DNA of 15,200 nucleotides from CAZKCK01 sp964552325 (GTDB lineage: Bacteria; Bacteroidota; Bacteroidia; Bacteroidales; TTA-H9). Below the pieces are notes generated by a model. That model was not told where the DNA came from. It ran no database searches and saw only the letters and a list, made by a program, of their open reading frames with translations. Each line of letters opens with the position of its first letter. Positions within the stretch are counted from its first letter, which is position 1. Below are positions 1 through 5,938 of the stretch, piece after piece. The position numbers and the translations under genes were made by a program. The stretch is from assembly GCA_964552325.1 (NCBI GenBank), contig CAZKHA010000075.1, forward strand, positions 1 through 15,200, written 5' to 3'.

Positions 1-46
1 TTTTTGTGTGGTTGCAATCAATCAAATCTGTCCACCAGAATTTTGG

Positions 47-77
47 CAAAAGTACTATTAAATCACAACACAACAAA
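47..77 (-). promoter_or_regulatory. Bacteroidota-type promoter for a gene beyond the left edge
   Basis: Read on the minus strand, the element TACTTTTG (plus 54-47) fits the Bacteroidota -7 consensus TAnnTTTG. A TTTG (plus 77-74) lies 19 bp upstream, as expected for the -33 element. It lies downstream of gldA and points left, so it would serve a gene outside the window. Positions 1-46 would be leader; no ATG is visible there on the minus strand. Confidence 0.5.
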
Positions 78-123
78 GGCCTGTTGCGTCATATTCGTTT
101 AAAGTTGCAAACTACTACACAGA

Positions 124-1032
124 TTATTTTTGCGTAAGCAATTGAAACACTTCTTCCAGCGACTTTTCGGAACGCGACATTGACAGAACGGTGAGTCCTT
201 TTTGAACAGCGAACTTAAATACCTCGGGCCGGATGTCGGTGGTGGAAGTGGTTGATAGTTCGAAAACATTCTCAGCGATTTTCTTTACCGTGCCTACGCC
301 ATTAATTCGTTTCAACATTGCCAAATCGGCAGGCTTATCAAATTCTACTTTTACAATGTCATTGCCAGTGGCTAAACGAGATAGATTAGCTGTAGAATCA
401 TCGGCAACAATAATACCTCGGTTGATAATGATGGCCCGGCTGCATACTGCTTCAACCTCTTGCATAATATGTGTTGAAAGCATCACGGTTTTCGATTTTC
501 CTATATTGGCTATAAGTTTCCTTATATCAAGTAATTGGTTAGGATCGAGGCCTGAAGTTGGCTCATCAAGTATCAAAACTTTCGGATCGTGAATTAAGGC
601 TTGAGCAATACCAACGCGTTGCCGATAGCCTTTAGAAAGTGCGCCAATTTTTTTATGTTTCTCGAGGTCTAAGCCTGTAATCCCGATCATTTCGTTGACC
701 CTAGCAGCAGGCTTGGGAATTTTATGCAAACCAGCGATAAAAAGCAAGTACTCCTTAATGTACATTTCGAGGTATAAGGGATTATTCTCGGGGAGGTAAC
801 CTACTAATTTTTTGACTTCGAGCGCTTGTTGGTGTATATCGTAGCCATTGACCGTAACAGTACCAAAACAGGGTGGAATAAAGCAGGTAATAATTTTCAT
901 TAAGGTTGATTTGCCAGCACCATTGGGGCCTAACAAACCCACAACTTCACCCGAAGAAATTGAAAGGCTAACGTTATCTAGGGCTTTTTGATTGCCGTAG
1001 TTTTTGGTAATTTGTTGTACTGTAATAGACAT
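124..1032 (-). CDS. gldA: Gliding motility ABC transporter ATP-binding protein GldA
   Basis: This 302-residue cytoplasmic ATPase should power an ABC-2 type exporter. In Flavobacterium the GldA/GldF/GldG transporter is required for gliding. The protein shows Walker A GPNGAGKST (residues 35-43), an ABC signature of the form LSKGYRQR (132-139), Walker B VLILDEP (152-158) and the switch histidine in STH (188). The usual Q-loop glutamine appears as glutamate in YLPE (79-82), which is common in this subfamily. Overall the sequence closely resembles GldA as I know it, including the HNPLYL-like NNPLYL segment and the STHIMQEVEA stretch. The membrane partners gldF and gldG are not in the window, which is common because gldA is often unlinked from them. 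The ATG at 1032 gives a full-length N-terminus and follows a promoter-like element in the 37-bp gap to the upstream gene. A generic ABC-2 exporter ATPase is the alternative. Confidence 0.85.
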   Translation of the reverse strand: MSITVQQITKNYGNQKALDNVSLSISSGEVVGLLGPNGAGKSTLMKIITCFIPPCFGTVTVNGYDIHQQALEVKKLVGYLPENNPLYLEMYIKEYLLFIAGLHKIPKPAARVNEMIGITGLDLEKHKKIGALSKGYRQRVGIAQALIHDPKVLILDEPTSGLDPNQLLDIRKLIANIGKSKTVMLSTHIMQEVEAVCSRAIIINRGIIVADDSTANLSRLATGNDIVKVEFDKPADLAMLKRINGVGTVKKIAENVFELSTTSTTDIRPEVFKFAVQKGLTVLSMSRSEKSLEEVFQLLTQK

Positions 1033-1057
1033 AGGTTAAAGGTAGCTTATCGCATGG

Positions 1058-1065
1058 CAAAAGTA
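1058..1065 (-). promoter_or_regulatory. Putative -7 promoter element of gldA
   Basis: The minus strand reads TACTTTTG here, matching TAnnTTTG, inside the 37-bp gap between the kinase stop and the gldA start. It would give a leader of about 20 nt. No clear -33 TTTG is seen; that region falls inside the 3' end of the upstream gene. gldA may therefore have its own start site in addition to read-through. Confidence 0.4.
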
Positions 1066-1069
1066 TGCT

Positions 1070-1576
1070 TTATTTCAATAGTTGAATGTAGTTTGTTATA
1101 ACATCTTTTTCAAATGGCTTAAAACCAGAAACATGGAGGACGTTGGTTAAGCTTTTGGGCACTTGGCCAAACTTTAAATAACTTTGCCATATGTGGTTTA
1201 AATACCATTCGGGTTCAGGACCCCAACGATCATCCAAAACCTTTCGGCTTCTAAAGACCGGTTCATCTATCTCGATAAAAATTGCACCATGGTATAGGCT
1301 GTTAATCTCCTCAAACGAAAATGCAAAAATTCCTTCCACTATTACCAACTCATTATGCTTCATTGCATTATGAATTGCTTTAAGCAGAACGGGCAAATTT
1401 ACGGATTGTGGCACCTCCCAATCAGGAACGTTTTGGATTGCAGGGAAATCAGATGTATTCAGTACGAATAAATCTTGGCGCAACACCATGGTTTGAGTTG
1501 ATGGCATCCATTTAGTTATTAGGTTAGCCAAGGTAGTTTTACCCGCTCGGCTCACACCTCCAATACCGATTATCAT
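1070..1576 (-). CDS. P-loop kinase of the uridine kinase / nicotinamide riboside kinase family (NRK1-like)
   Basis: This 168-residue soluble protein has an N-terminal Walker A, GGVSRAGKTT (residues 6-15). From memory it aligns over most of its length with eukaryotic nicotinamide riboside kinase 1. RQD with Asp35 matches the NRK1 catalytic Asp in SQDDFF. DWEVPQS (52-58) matches the substrate-side (N/D)(W/F)D.P motif. VIVEGIF with Glu81 matches LIIEGF. A segment with DDRW, PEWYLNHIW and YLKFG (115-137) matches the R...PGYFDGHVWPMYLKY region. NRK1 phosphorylates nicotinamide riboside to NMN in NAD salvage. Known bacterial routes more often use NadR or PnuC-linked kinases, so an NRK1-like bacterial gene is worth noting. 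The protein is a little shorter than human NRK1 (about 199 residues). It has its own promoter and sits upstream of gldA without obvious functional linkage. A uridine kinase or another small-molecule kinase remains possible; the substrate is inferred. Confidence 0.6.
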   Translation of the reverse strand: MIIGIGGVSRAGKTTLANLITKWMPSTQTMVLRQDLFVLNTSDFPAIQNVPDWEVPQSVNLPVLLKAIHNAMKHNELVIVEGIFAFSFEEINSLYHGAIFIEIDEPVFRSRKVLDDRWGPEPEWYLNHIWQSYLKFGQVPKSLTNVLHVSGFKPFEKDVITNYIQLLK

Positions 1577-1607
1577 GATTGTATAATTTTAGGACATCTA
1601 CAGTATG

Positions 1608-1641
1608 CAAATATAGGGCGAAGAACGGAAATGCTAACAAA
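1608..1641 (-). promoter_or_regulatory. Promoter of the NRK-like kinase gene
   Basis: On the minus strand, TATATTTG (plus 1615-1608) matches TAnnTTTG, with TTTG (plus 1641-1638) 22 bp upstream as a -33 element. The predicted transcript starts about 25-30 nt before the ATG. The site is back to back with a plus-strand promoter-like site at 1656, so the region is divergent. Confidence 0.5.
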
Positions 1642-1655
1642 CGAAAAAAAAACTT

Positions 1656-1663
1656 TAGCTTTG
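1656..1663 (+). promoter_or_regulatory. Upstream promoter-like site P1 before rplM
   Basis: TAGCTTTG matches TAnnTTTG and continues as CACCCCG. The same extended form, TAnnTTTGCACCCC, recurs at 1854. No clear -33 TTTG precedes it. The site is 244 bp from the rplM start. Confidence 0.35.
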
Positions 1664-1853
1664 CACCCCGGTAAAAAAAATAGGCATATTGCTTTAGGCT
1701 TTCTTCTAATTAAGTCTATTACAATTACTTATATCTTAAATAGAAATGATTTTAAGCCTTTAAACGAGTAGTTTCGCTAACCTGTTAAGCATGTAATTGC
1801 TGATAGATGTGAAATTTAATTGAAGTTTAGTAGGAGTATTGAAGAATTATTCC

Positions 1854-1861
1854 TAATTTTG
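1854..1861 (+). promoter_or_regulatory. Proximal promoter P2 of the ribosomal protein operon
   Basis: TAATTTTG is a full match to the Bacteroidota -7 consensus TAnnTTTG and is followed by CACCCC. It lies 45 bp before the rplM ATG, a plausible leader length. The -33 region is not a clean TTTG; the nearest TTG trinucleotides are at unusual spacings. Confidence 0.5.
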
Positions 1862-1869
1862 CACCCCTT

Positions 1870-1889
1870 TTTATACCGATTGGTTTAAA
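1870..1889 (+). promoter_or_regulatory. Small leader hairpin upstream of rplM
   Basis: TTTATACC (1870-1877) pairs with GGTTTAAA (1882-1889) across a GATT tetraloop, with one internal T-T mismatch. It sits immediately after the predicted P2 start and 17 nt before the rplM ATG. Ribosomal protein leaders that bind L13 are reported for Bacteroidia; whether this short hairpin is one cannot be decided here. Confidence 0.3.
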
Positions 1890-1906
1890 TAGAAATCAGG
1901 ATTCAA

Positions 1907-2362
1907 ATGAATACATTGAGTTACAAAACAGTAAGTGCCAATAAAGAAACTGTTGTAAAGGACTGGGTTCTCATAAATGCTGAGAATCTGGTAGTTGGCC
2001 GTCTGGCATCGGAAGTTGCCAAAATTTTGCGGGGAAAGAACAAGCCCAGCTTCACACCACACGTAGATTGCGGTGATAATGTTATCCTTATTAATGCCGA
2101 GAAGATTCGTTTTACCGGCAATAAGATGACGGAGAAACAATACGTAAGGCATACCGGCTATCCGGGAGGTCAACGTTTTAACACTCCTCGCGAGTTTTTG
2201 GCCCGCGTACCAGGACGTGTTATCGAGAAAGCAATCAAAGGTATGTTGCCGAAGACTAAACTAGGTGATGAGATGTTCCGCAACCTATATGTGTATGCCG
2301 GAAACGAGCACCCACATGCAGCCCAGAAACCCAAGGAAATTAGAATTACAGAAGCAGAATAA
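1907..2362 (+). CDS. rplM: 50S ribosomal protein L13 (uL13)
   Basis: This 151-residue protein is a component of the large ribosomal subunit. The family is recognisable from the WVLINAENLVVGRLAS segment near residues 23-38, the central VILINAEKIRFTGNK stretch, the HTGYPGG motif and the PHAAQKP motif near the C-terminus. The N-terminal MNTLSYKT-type extension is typical of Bacteroidota L13. Its length is normal for the phylum. It is the first gene of an L13-S9-S2-EF-Ts run and is followed 3 nt later by rpsI, so the two are certainly co-transcribed. The start lacks a Shine-Dalgarno sequence. Confidence 0.97.
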   Translation: MNTLSYKTVSANKETVVKDWVLINAENLVVGRLASEVAKILRGKNKPSFTPHVDCGDNVILINAEKIRFTGNKMTEKQYVRHTGYPGGQRFNTPREFLARVPGRVIEKAIKGMLPKTKLGDEMFRNLYVYAGNEHPHAAQKPKEIRITEAE

Positions 2363-2365
2363 ACC

Positions 2366-2752
2366 ATGGAAATGATCAATACCATTGGCAGAAGGAAAAC
2401 CGCTATTGCCCGTATCTATTTAAAGGAAGGCAAAGGCAGTATTACCATTAACGGTCGCGATTACACCGAGTATTTCCCAACAGGAACACTCCAGTACATT
2501 GTGCGCCAGCCACTAGAAATTCACAATTTAGCTGATGCCTACGATATTACGGCCAACCTTGATGGTGGTGGTATTAACGGACAAGCAGAAGCCCTGCGTT
2601 TGGCAATAGCCCGTGCGCTTTGCGAAATCAATCCTGAGTACCGTCCGGCACTTAAAGAAAAAGGTTTGATGCGTCGCGACCCACGTATGGTTGAAAGGAA
2701 AAAACCTGGACAACCAAAAGCCCGTAAACGCTTCCAATTCTCGAAACGTTAG
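2366..2752 (+). CDS. rpsI: 30S ribosomal protein S9 (uS9)
   Basis: This 128-residue small-subunit protein has the conserved TIGRRKTAIARIYL start, the GGGINGQAEALRLAIARAL core and a basic C-terminal tail. The tail ends in FQFSKR, the SKR end that reaches toward the P-site tRNA anticodon. An internal ATG lies two codons in, at 2372. The first ATG is preferred because Bacteroidota S9 proteins usually begin with ME(V/M)IN. It follows rplM by 3 nt. Confidence 0.97.
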   Translation: MEMINTIGRRKTAIARIYLKEGKGSITINGRDYTEYFPTGTLQYIVRQPLEIHNLADAYDITANLDGGGINGQAEALRLAIARALCEINPEYRPALKEKGLMRRDPRMVERKKPGQPKARKRFQFSKR

Positions 2753-2784
2753 ACCTTATTTAGAAAGGTGTTTAGTATCTAAAT

Positions 2785-2832
2785 TGTATAGACTGCCCTT
2801 TAACCGGGTGCTACTGTGCAATTGCCTATACA
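2785..2832 (+). promoter_or_regulatory. Structured rpsI-rpsB intergenic leader
   Basis: In the 111-nt gap, TGTATAG (2785-2791) is exactly complementary to CTATACA (2826-2832). Inside this outer stem, CCC (2796-2798) faces GGG (2806-2808) with flanking G-U options, and GCAATTGC (2818-2825) is a perfect palindrome. The structure ends 31 nt before rpsB. No TAnnTTTG promoter is seen in the gap and there is no T-run, so it is more likely an RNA regulatory element or processing site than a terminator. Feedback by S2 is a reasonable guess, not shown. Confidence 0.4.
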
Positions 2833-2863
2833 CAGAAAGTAAACATTCAATAATTTTATTTAA

Positions 2864-3784
2864 ATGGCAAGAGTATCTTTTGATCAATTACTTGATGCAG
2901 GTGTACATTTCGGTCACCTCAGGCGTAAATGGAACCCAAACATGGCCCCATACATTTTTATGGAGCGCAATGGAATCCACATTATAGACCTACACAAAAC
3001 CGTAGCAAAACTTGAAGAAGCAGCTGCTGCTATGAAGCAGATTGCAAAATCAGGAAAGAAAATCCTGTTTGTAGCAACCAAAAAACAAGCTAAAGAAATT
3101 GTAGCAGAACACGTTAAACGTGTGAACATGCCTTACGTTGTTGAAAGATGGCCAGGTGGAATGCTAACCAACTTTGCTACAATTCGTAAAGCTGTTAAAA
3201 AGATGGCCTCCATTGACAAATTGATGGAAAACGAAAACTTCCTCACAATGTCAAAACGTGAAAGGCTTCAGATTTCGCGTGAACGTGCAAAACTTGAAAA
3301 GAATTTGGGTTCTATTGCTGACCTTAATAGGCTCCCTTCGGCTGTATTTATTGTTGATATCCTGAAAGAACATATTGCTGTTGCCGAATCACGCAGGCTC
3401 AATATCCCAACTTTTGCTATTGTTGACACCAATTCTAATCCCCTACAGGTTGATTTCCCAATTCCTGCCAACGACGATGCCTCGAAATCTATTGCATTAA
3501 TTTTGAGTGTAATGGTTAATGCCATTGAAGAAGGACTAAACGAGCGCAAATTCGAGAAAGACCATAAAGGATTTGACGATGCAAGTGAAGAAGGTGACGA
3601 TTTTGACACCAACCCAAAATACGCCGATTTGGATGACGACGAAATAGCAGCTTTAAGGGCAAAGAAAGAGCTTGAGAGCAAAGGCTCGAAAGTTAAAGAC
3701 CTTAAAGAAGAAGACGAAAGTGGCAAATCAAAGCGCCCGCGCAAAGTGGTTGCGAAACCCCAGCGTGGACCTGTAAAACGTTAA
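2864..3784 (+). CDS. rpsB: 30S ribosomal protein S2 (uS2) with a long charged tail
   Basis: The S2 core is clear: DAGVHFGHLRRKWNPNM near residues 11-27, IHIIDLHKT (38-46), ATKKQAKE (71-78), ERWPGGMLTNF (94-104) and IPTFAIVDTNSNP (181-193). The core ends near residue 227. After it comes a tail of about 79 residues, first acidic (clusters of D and E near 237-260), then mixed, then strongly basic (residues 286-306, rich in K and R). At 306 residues it is longer than E. coli S2 (241) and toward the long end for Bacteroidota. The tail is low in hydrophobic residues and probably disordered. The ATG at 2864 gives the normal MARVSF-type start. tsf follows, the conserved bacterial arrangement. Confidence 0.96.
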   Translation: MARVSFDQLLDAGVHFGHLRRKWNPNMAPYIFMERNGIHIIDLHKTVAKLEEAAAAMKQIAKSGKKILFVATKKQAKEIVAEHVKRVNMPYVVERWPGGMLTNFATIRKAVKKMASIDKLMENENFLTMSKRERLQISRERAKLEKNLGSIADLNRLPSAVFIVDILKEHIAVAESRRLNIPTFAIVDTNSNPLQVDFPIPANDDASKSIALILSVMVNAIEEGLNERKFEKDHKGFDDASEEGDDFDTNPKYADLDDDEIAALRAKKELESKGSKVKDLKEEDESGKSKRPRKVVAKPQRGPVKR

Positions 3785-3814
3785 CAAAGAAGAAATAAAC
3801 CAATTTATAACTTT

Positions 3815-3845
3815 GAAAATACGTGTTTACAATGCACGTATTTTC
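3815..3845 (+). repeat. Perfect 11-bp inverted repeat in the rpsB-tsf gap
   Basis: GAAAATACGTG (3815-3825) and CACGTATTTTC (3835-3845) are exact reverse complements around a 9-nt loop. The hairpin starts 30 nt after the rpsB stop and ends 18 nt before the tsf ATG. The downstream side has TTTT within the stem but no clean T-run after it, so a strong intrinsic terminator is unlikely. A partial terminator, RNase processing site or translational control element for tsf would fit. Confidence 0.6.
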
Positions 3846-3863
3846 TGTTTCAAACAAACTGAT

Positions 3864-4691
3864 ATGGCAAATATTACTGCAGCTGATGTAAATAAGCTCC
3901 GCCAAATGACTGGAGCAGGTATGATGGACTGCAAAAAAGCACTTCAAGAAACTGAAGGCGACTTTGAAGCAGCCGTTGACAACCTTCGCAAAAAAGGACA
4001 AAAAGTAGCCTCAAAAAGGGCTGATCGCGAAGCCTCTGAGGGTATTGTTATTGCAAAAGCTACCCCATCAAAAGATTTTGCAGCCGTTATTATGGTTAAC
4101 TGCGAAACCGACTTTGTTGGAAAGACTCCTGAGTTTAAAGATATGGCTCACAAACTCTTAGATCTTATCGTAGAGAATAAGCCAAAAAACAAGGAAGAAG
4201 CAGCCGAACTTAAATTTGATGGTTATTCGTTTGCTGAGCACCTTACAAATATGATTGGCAAAACGGGTGAGAAGATGGAATTTGCTCATTACGAATTTAT
4301 TGAAGCCGCTAATGTAGCTGCTTATAACCACCAAGGCAATCGCCTTGCCACGATTGTTGGCCTGAACAAAACTGGTTTTGATCAAATTGCACACGAGGTG
4401 GCTATGCAAATTGCCGCAATGAACCCTGTTGCTATTGATAAAGACGATGTGGATGCCAAAACGATTGAACGCGAAATGGAGATAGGTCGTGAGCAAGCTC
4501 GCCAAGAAGGCAAACCCGAAAACATGGTTGAAAAGATTGCTGAAGGTAAGTTGAACCGTTTCTACAAAGAAAGCACGTTGCTCAACCAAGAGTTTATCCG
4601 TGATTCAAAGAAAACCGTTGGACAATATTTAACCGATACTGACAAAGGACTTACTGTTACCAAGTTCTTGCGTTTCATGTTGGGAGAGTAA
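3864..4691 (+). CDS. tsf: Translation elongation factor Ts
   Basis: EF-Ts is the cytoplasmic nucleotide exchange factor that releases GDP from EF-Tu. The UBA-like N-terminal domain reads ITAADVNKLRQMTGAGMMDC followed by KKALQETEGDFEAA. The core contains NCETDFVGKTPEF, whose TDFV motif inserts into EF-Tu. With the ATG at 3864 the protein is 275 residues, the usual Bacteroidota length. The frame stays open upstream to a TTG at 3813, but those 17 residues are encoded by the inverted repeat and do not resemble EF-Ts, so the later ATG is chosen. It is the last gene of the operon, followed by a terminator 18 nt downstream. Confidence 0.96.
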   Translation: MANITAADVNKLRQMTGAGMMDCKKALQETEGDFEAAVDNLRKKGQKVASKRADREASEGIVIAKATPSKDFAAVIMVNCETDFVGKTPEFKDMAHKLLDLIVENKPKNKEEAAELKFDGYSFAEHLTNMIGKTGEKMEFAHYEFIEAANVAAYNHQGNRLATIVGLNKTGFDQIAHEVAMQIAAMNPVAIDKDDVDAKTIEREMEIGREQARQEGKPENMVEKIAEGKLNRFYKESTLLNQEFIRDSKKTVGQYLTDTDKGLTVTKFLRFMLGE

Positions 4692-4708
4692 TCCTTTTCA
4701 AGGAAATT

Positions 4709-4741
4709 AAAAAGGCCATCATTTGATTGATGGCCTTTTTT
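4709..4741 (+). terminator. Intrinsic terminator of the ribosomal protein operon
   Basis: GGCCATCA (4714-4721) pairs exactly with TGATGGCC (4728-4735) over a 6-nt loop, followed by six Ts. A run of As precedes the stem, so it can also act in the other direction. Confidence 0.9.
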
Positions 4742-4751
4742 GTTGCCCATA

Positions 4752-4779
4752 AAAAAACCTCCAAAATTGGAGGTTTTTT
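4752..4779 (-). terminator. Intrinsic terminator, probably for gap (bidirectional)
   Basis: AAAAAACCTCCAA (4752-4764) and TTGGAGGTTTTTT (4767-4779) are exact reverse complements with a 2-nt centre. The A-run on one side and T-run on the other make it symmetric. It lies 23 bp past the gap stop and 10 bp after the operon terminator, so convergent transcription is insulated twice. Confidence 0.85.
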
Positions 4780-4802
4780 ATGCTGAAGTAATATAAAAAC
4801 AA

Positions 4803-5826
4803 CTATTTAACAGTGTTTGTGTAAACTATCATATCAAGAAGTTTGCAGCTGTAGCCCCATTCGTTATCATACCAAGAAATGATCTTTACAAAGTTTCCAT
4901 TTAGCATGATACCAGCCTTTGAATCAAAAATGGATGTGCGTGCATCGCCAATGAAATCGCTTGAAACGACATCTTCAGTGGTATATCCTAAAATTCCTTT
5001 AAGTTCACCTTCTGAAGCTGCTTTCATAGCATTGCAAATATCCTCATAGGTTACAGTTTTCTCGAGCCTGCAGGTTAAATCTACTACAGAAACGTTTAAA
5101 GTAGGAACCCTGAACGACATTCCGGTTAATTTGCCTTTTAAGGCTGGGATAACTTTTGTAACTGCTTTAGCGGCACCGGTTGATGATGGGATAATATTGC
5201 CTGCTGCAGCACGGCCACCTCTCCAGTCTTTAGCTGAAGGGCCATCAACGGTTTTTTGGGTTGCGGTGGTGGCATGTACGGTGGTCATTAATCCTTCGAN
5301 NNNNNNNNNCTTCGAGAAGGCCAAAATTGTCGTGAAGGACCTTGGTAACCGGAGCTAAACAGTTTGTAGAACATGAAGCATTGGAGAAAATATCCATTTC
5401 TTTTTTGTACTCTTTATGGTTAACGCCATAAACAAACATTGGGGTATCGTCTTTAGAAGGAGCTGACAATATTACCCTTTTTGCGCCAGCTTTAAGGTGC
5501 AATTCGGCTTTTGGCTTATCAAGGAAAAGGCCAGTTGATTCAATTACATACTCGGCGCCAATTTCATCCCATTTAAGGTTTAAAGGATCTTTTTCGGCCG
5601 TAACACGAATTTCAACTCCATTAACAACCAATTTGCCGTTGTTAACCTCTACAGTACCGTTAAACCTTCCATGAACGGTGTCGTAACGAAGCATATAGGC
5701 CATATATTCAACATCAATCAAATCGTTGATGCCAACTATCTCTATATCATCCCTTAACTGGGCTGCTCTAAAAGCAAGCCTTCCAATGCGGCCAAAACCG
5801 TTGATTCCAACTTTTATCTTTGCCAT
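4803..5826 (-). CDS. gap: Glyceraldehyde-3-phosphate dehydrogenase (interrupted by an N run)
   Basis: This glycolytic enzyme oxidises glyceraldehyde 3-phosphate to 1,3-bisphosphoglycerate with NAD. The N-terminal fragment shows the Rossmann motif GINGFGRIGR (7-16), NDL (34-36) consistent with NAD preference, and the active site SCSTNC with Cys152 as nucleophile. The C-terminal fragment carries TTVHATTATQ with the catalytic histidine, TGMSFRVPT and WYDNEWGYS. The two parts are separated by ten Ns and appear in different frames. The bases on either side of the Ns overlap by TCGAAG when read on the coding strand. Merging them gives an uninterrupted 335-residue protein reading NFGLLEGLMTTVHA across the join, with His179, the normal length and spacing. 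The gene is therefore almost certainly intact. The ATG at 5826 gives the standard N-terminus. Confidence 0.93.
5300..5309. other. Scaffold gap of ten Ns inside gap
   Basis: The run is exactly ten Ns. The coding-strand flanks end in CTCGAAG and resume with TCGAAGG, so they share six bases. The true missing length is probably zero, with an overlap the assembler did not merge. Confidence 0.9.
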
Positions 5827-5856
5827 ATCACAATAGTATTAATGAATTTTAACGTG

Positions 5857-5892
5857 CAAATTTAAGCATTTTAAGCATAACATCTAGCCAAA
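5857..5892 (-). promoter_or_regulatory. Promoter of gap with a tandem 9-bp repeat
   Basis: On the minus strand TAAATTTG (plus 5864-5857) matches TAnnTTTG, 30 bp before the ATG. The spacer upstream consists of TTTAAGCAT (plus strand) repeated exactly twice, at 5861-5869 and 5870-5878, and the first copy overlaps the -7 element. A TTTG at plus 5892-5889 is 24 bp upstream, slightly far for a -33 element. Confidence 0.45.
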
Positions 5893-5938
5893 AACAAACA
5901 AAATATACAGAATTAGCAATAAGGGATTGCAACAGTTT

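Larger units (their letters stand above)
1577..1906. other. Gene-free divergent regulatory region between the kinase gene and rplM
   Basis: This 330-bp stretch has no credible ORF on either strand. It holds the minus-strand kinase promoter, two plus-strand promoter-like sites (1656 and 1854) and, between them, about 180 nt of AT-rich DNA. That DNA contains short self-complementary pieces: CTTAAA (1735-1740) with TTTAAG (1751-1756), and AGGCTT (1696-1701) with AAGCCT (1754-1759). The two pairings overlap, so they would compete. If the upstream site is active, rplM mRNA would carry a leader of about 240 nt, or a small RNA could be made. Confidence 0.6.

Noticed and set aside
73..88. CAACA...TGTTG hairpin after gldA as a terminator
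   Set aside because: Five-base stem without a T-run; it overlaps the -33 element of the left-edge promoter.
1746..1763. Short leader peptide ORF upstream of rplM (ATG ATT TTA AGC CTT TAA)
   Set aside because: Five codons with no start signal or regulatory codon run; likely chance.
1736..1896. Repeat TTAAATAGAAAT at 1736-1747 and 1885-1896
   Set aside because: Twelve bases of AT-rich sequence at unequal distances from the two promoter sites; not enough to call a duplication.
3813..3863. In-frame TTG start extending EF-Ts by 17 residues
   Set aside because: The extension is encoded by the inverted repeat, does not resemble EF-Ts, and the ATG at 3864 gives the conserved MANITAADV start.
4803..5826. 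gap as a frameshifted pseudogene
   Set aside because: The frame change coincides with ten Ns whose flanks overlap by six bases; merging restores a full 335-residue enzyme with the conserved active site.
5916..5930. GCAAT/ATTGC hairpin after the TonB receptor stop as a terminator
   Set aside because: Only a 5-bp AT-rich stem with no T-run on the minus strand.
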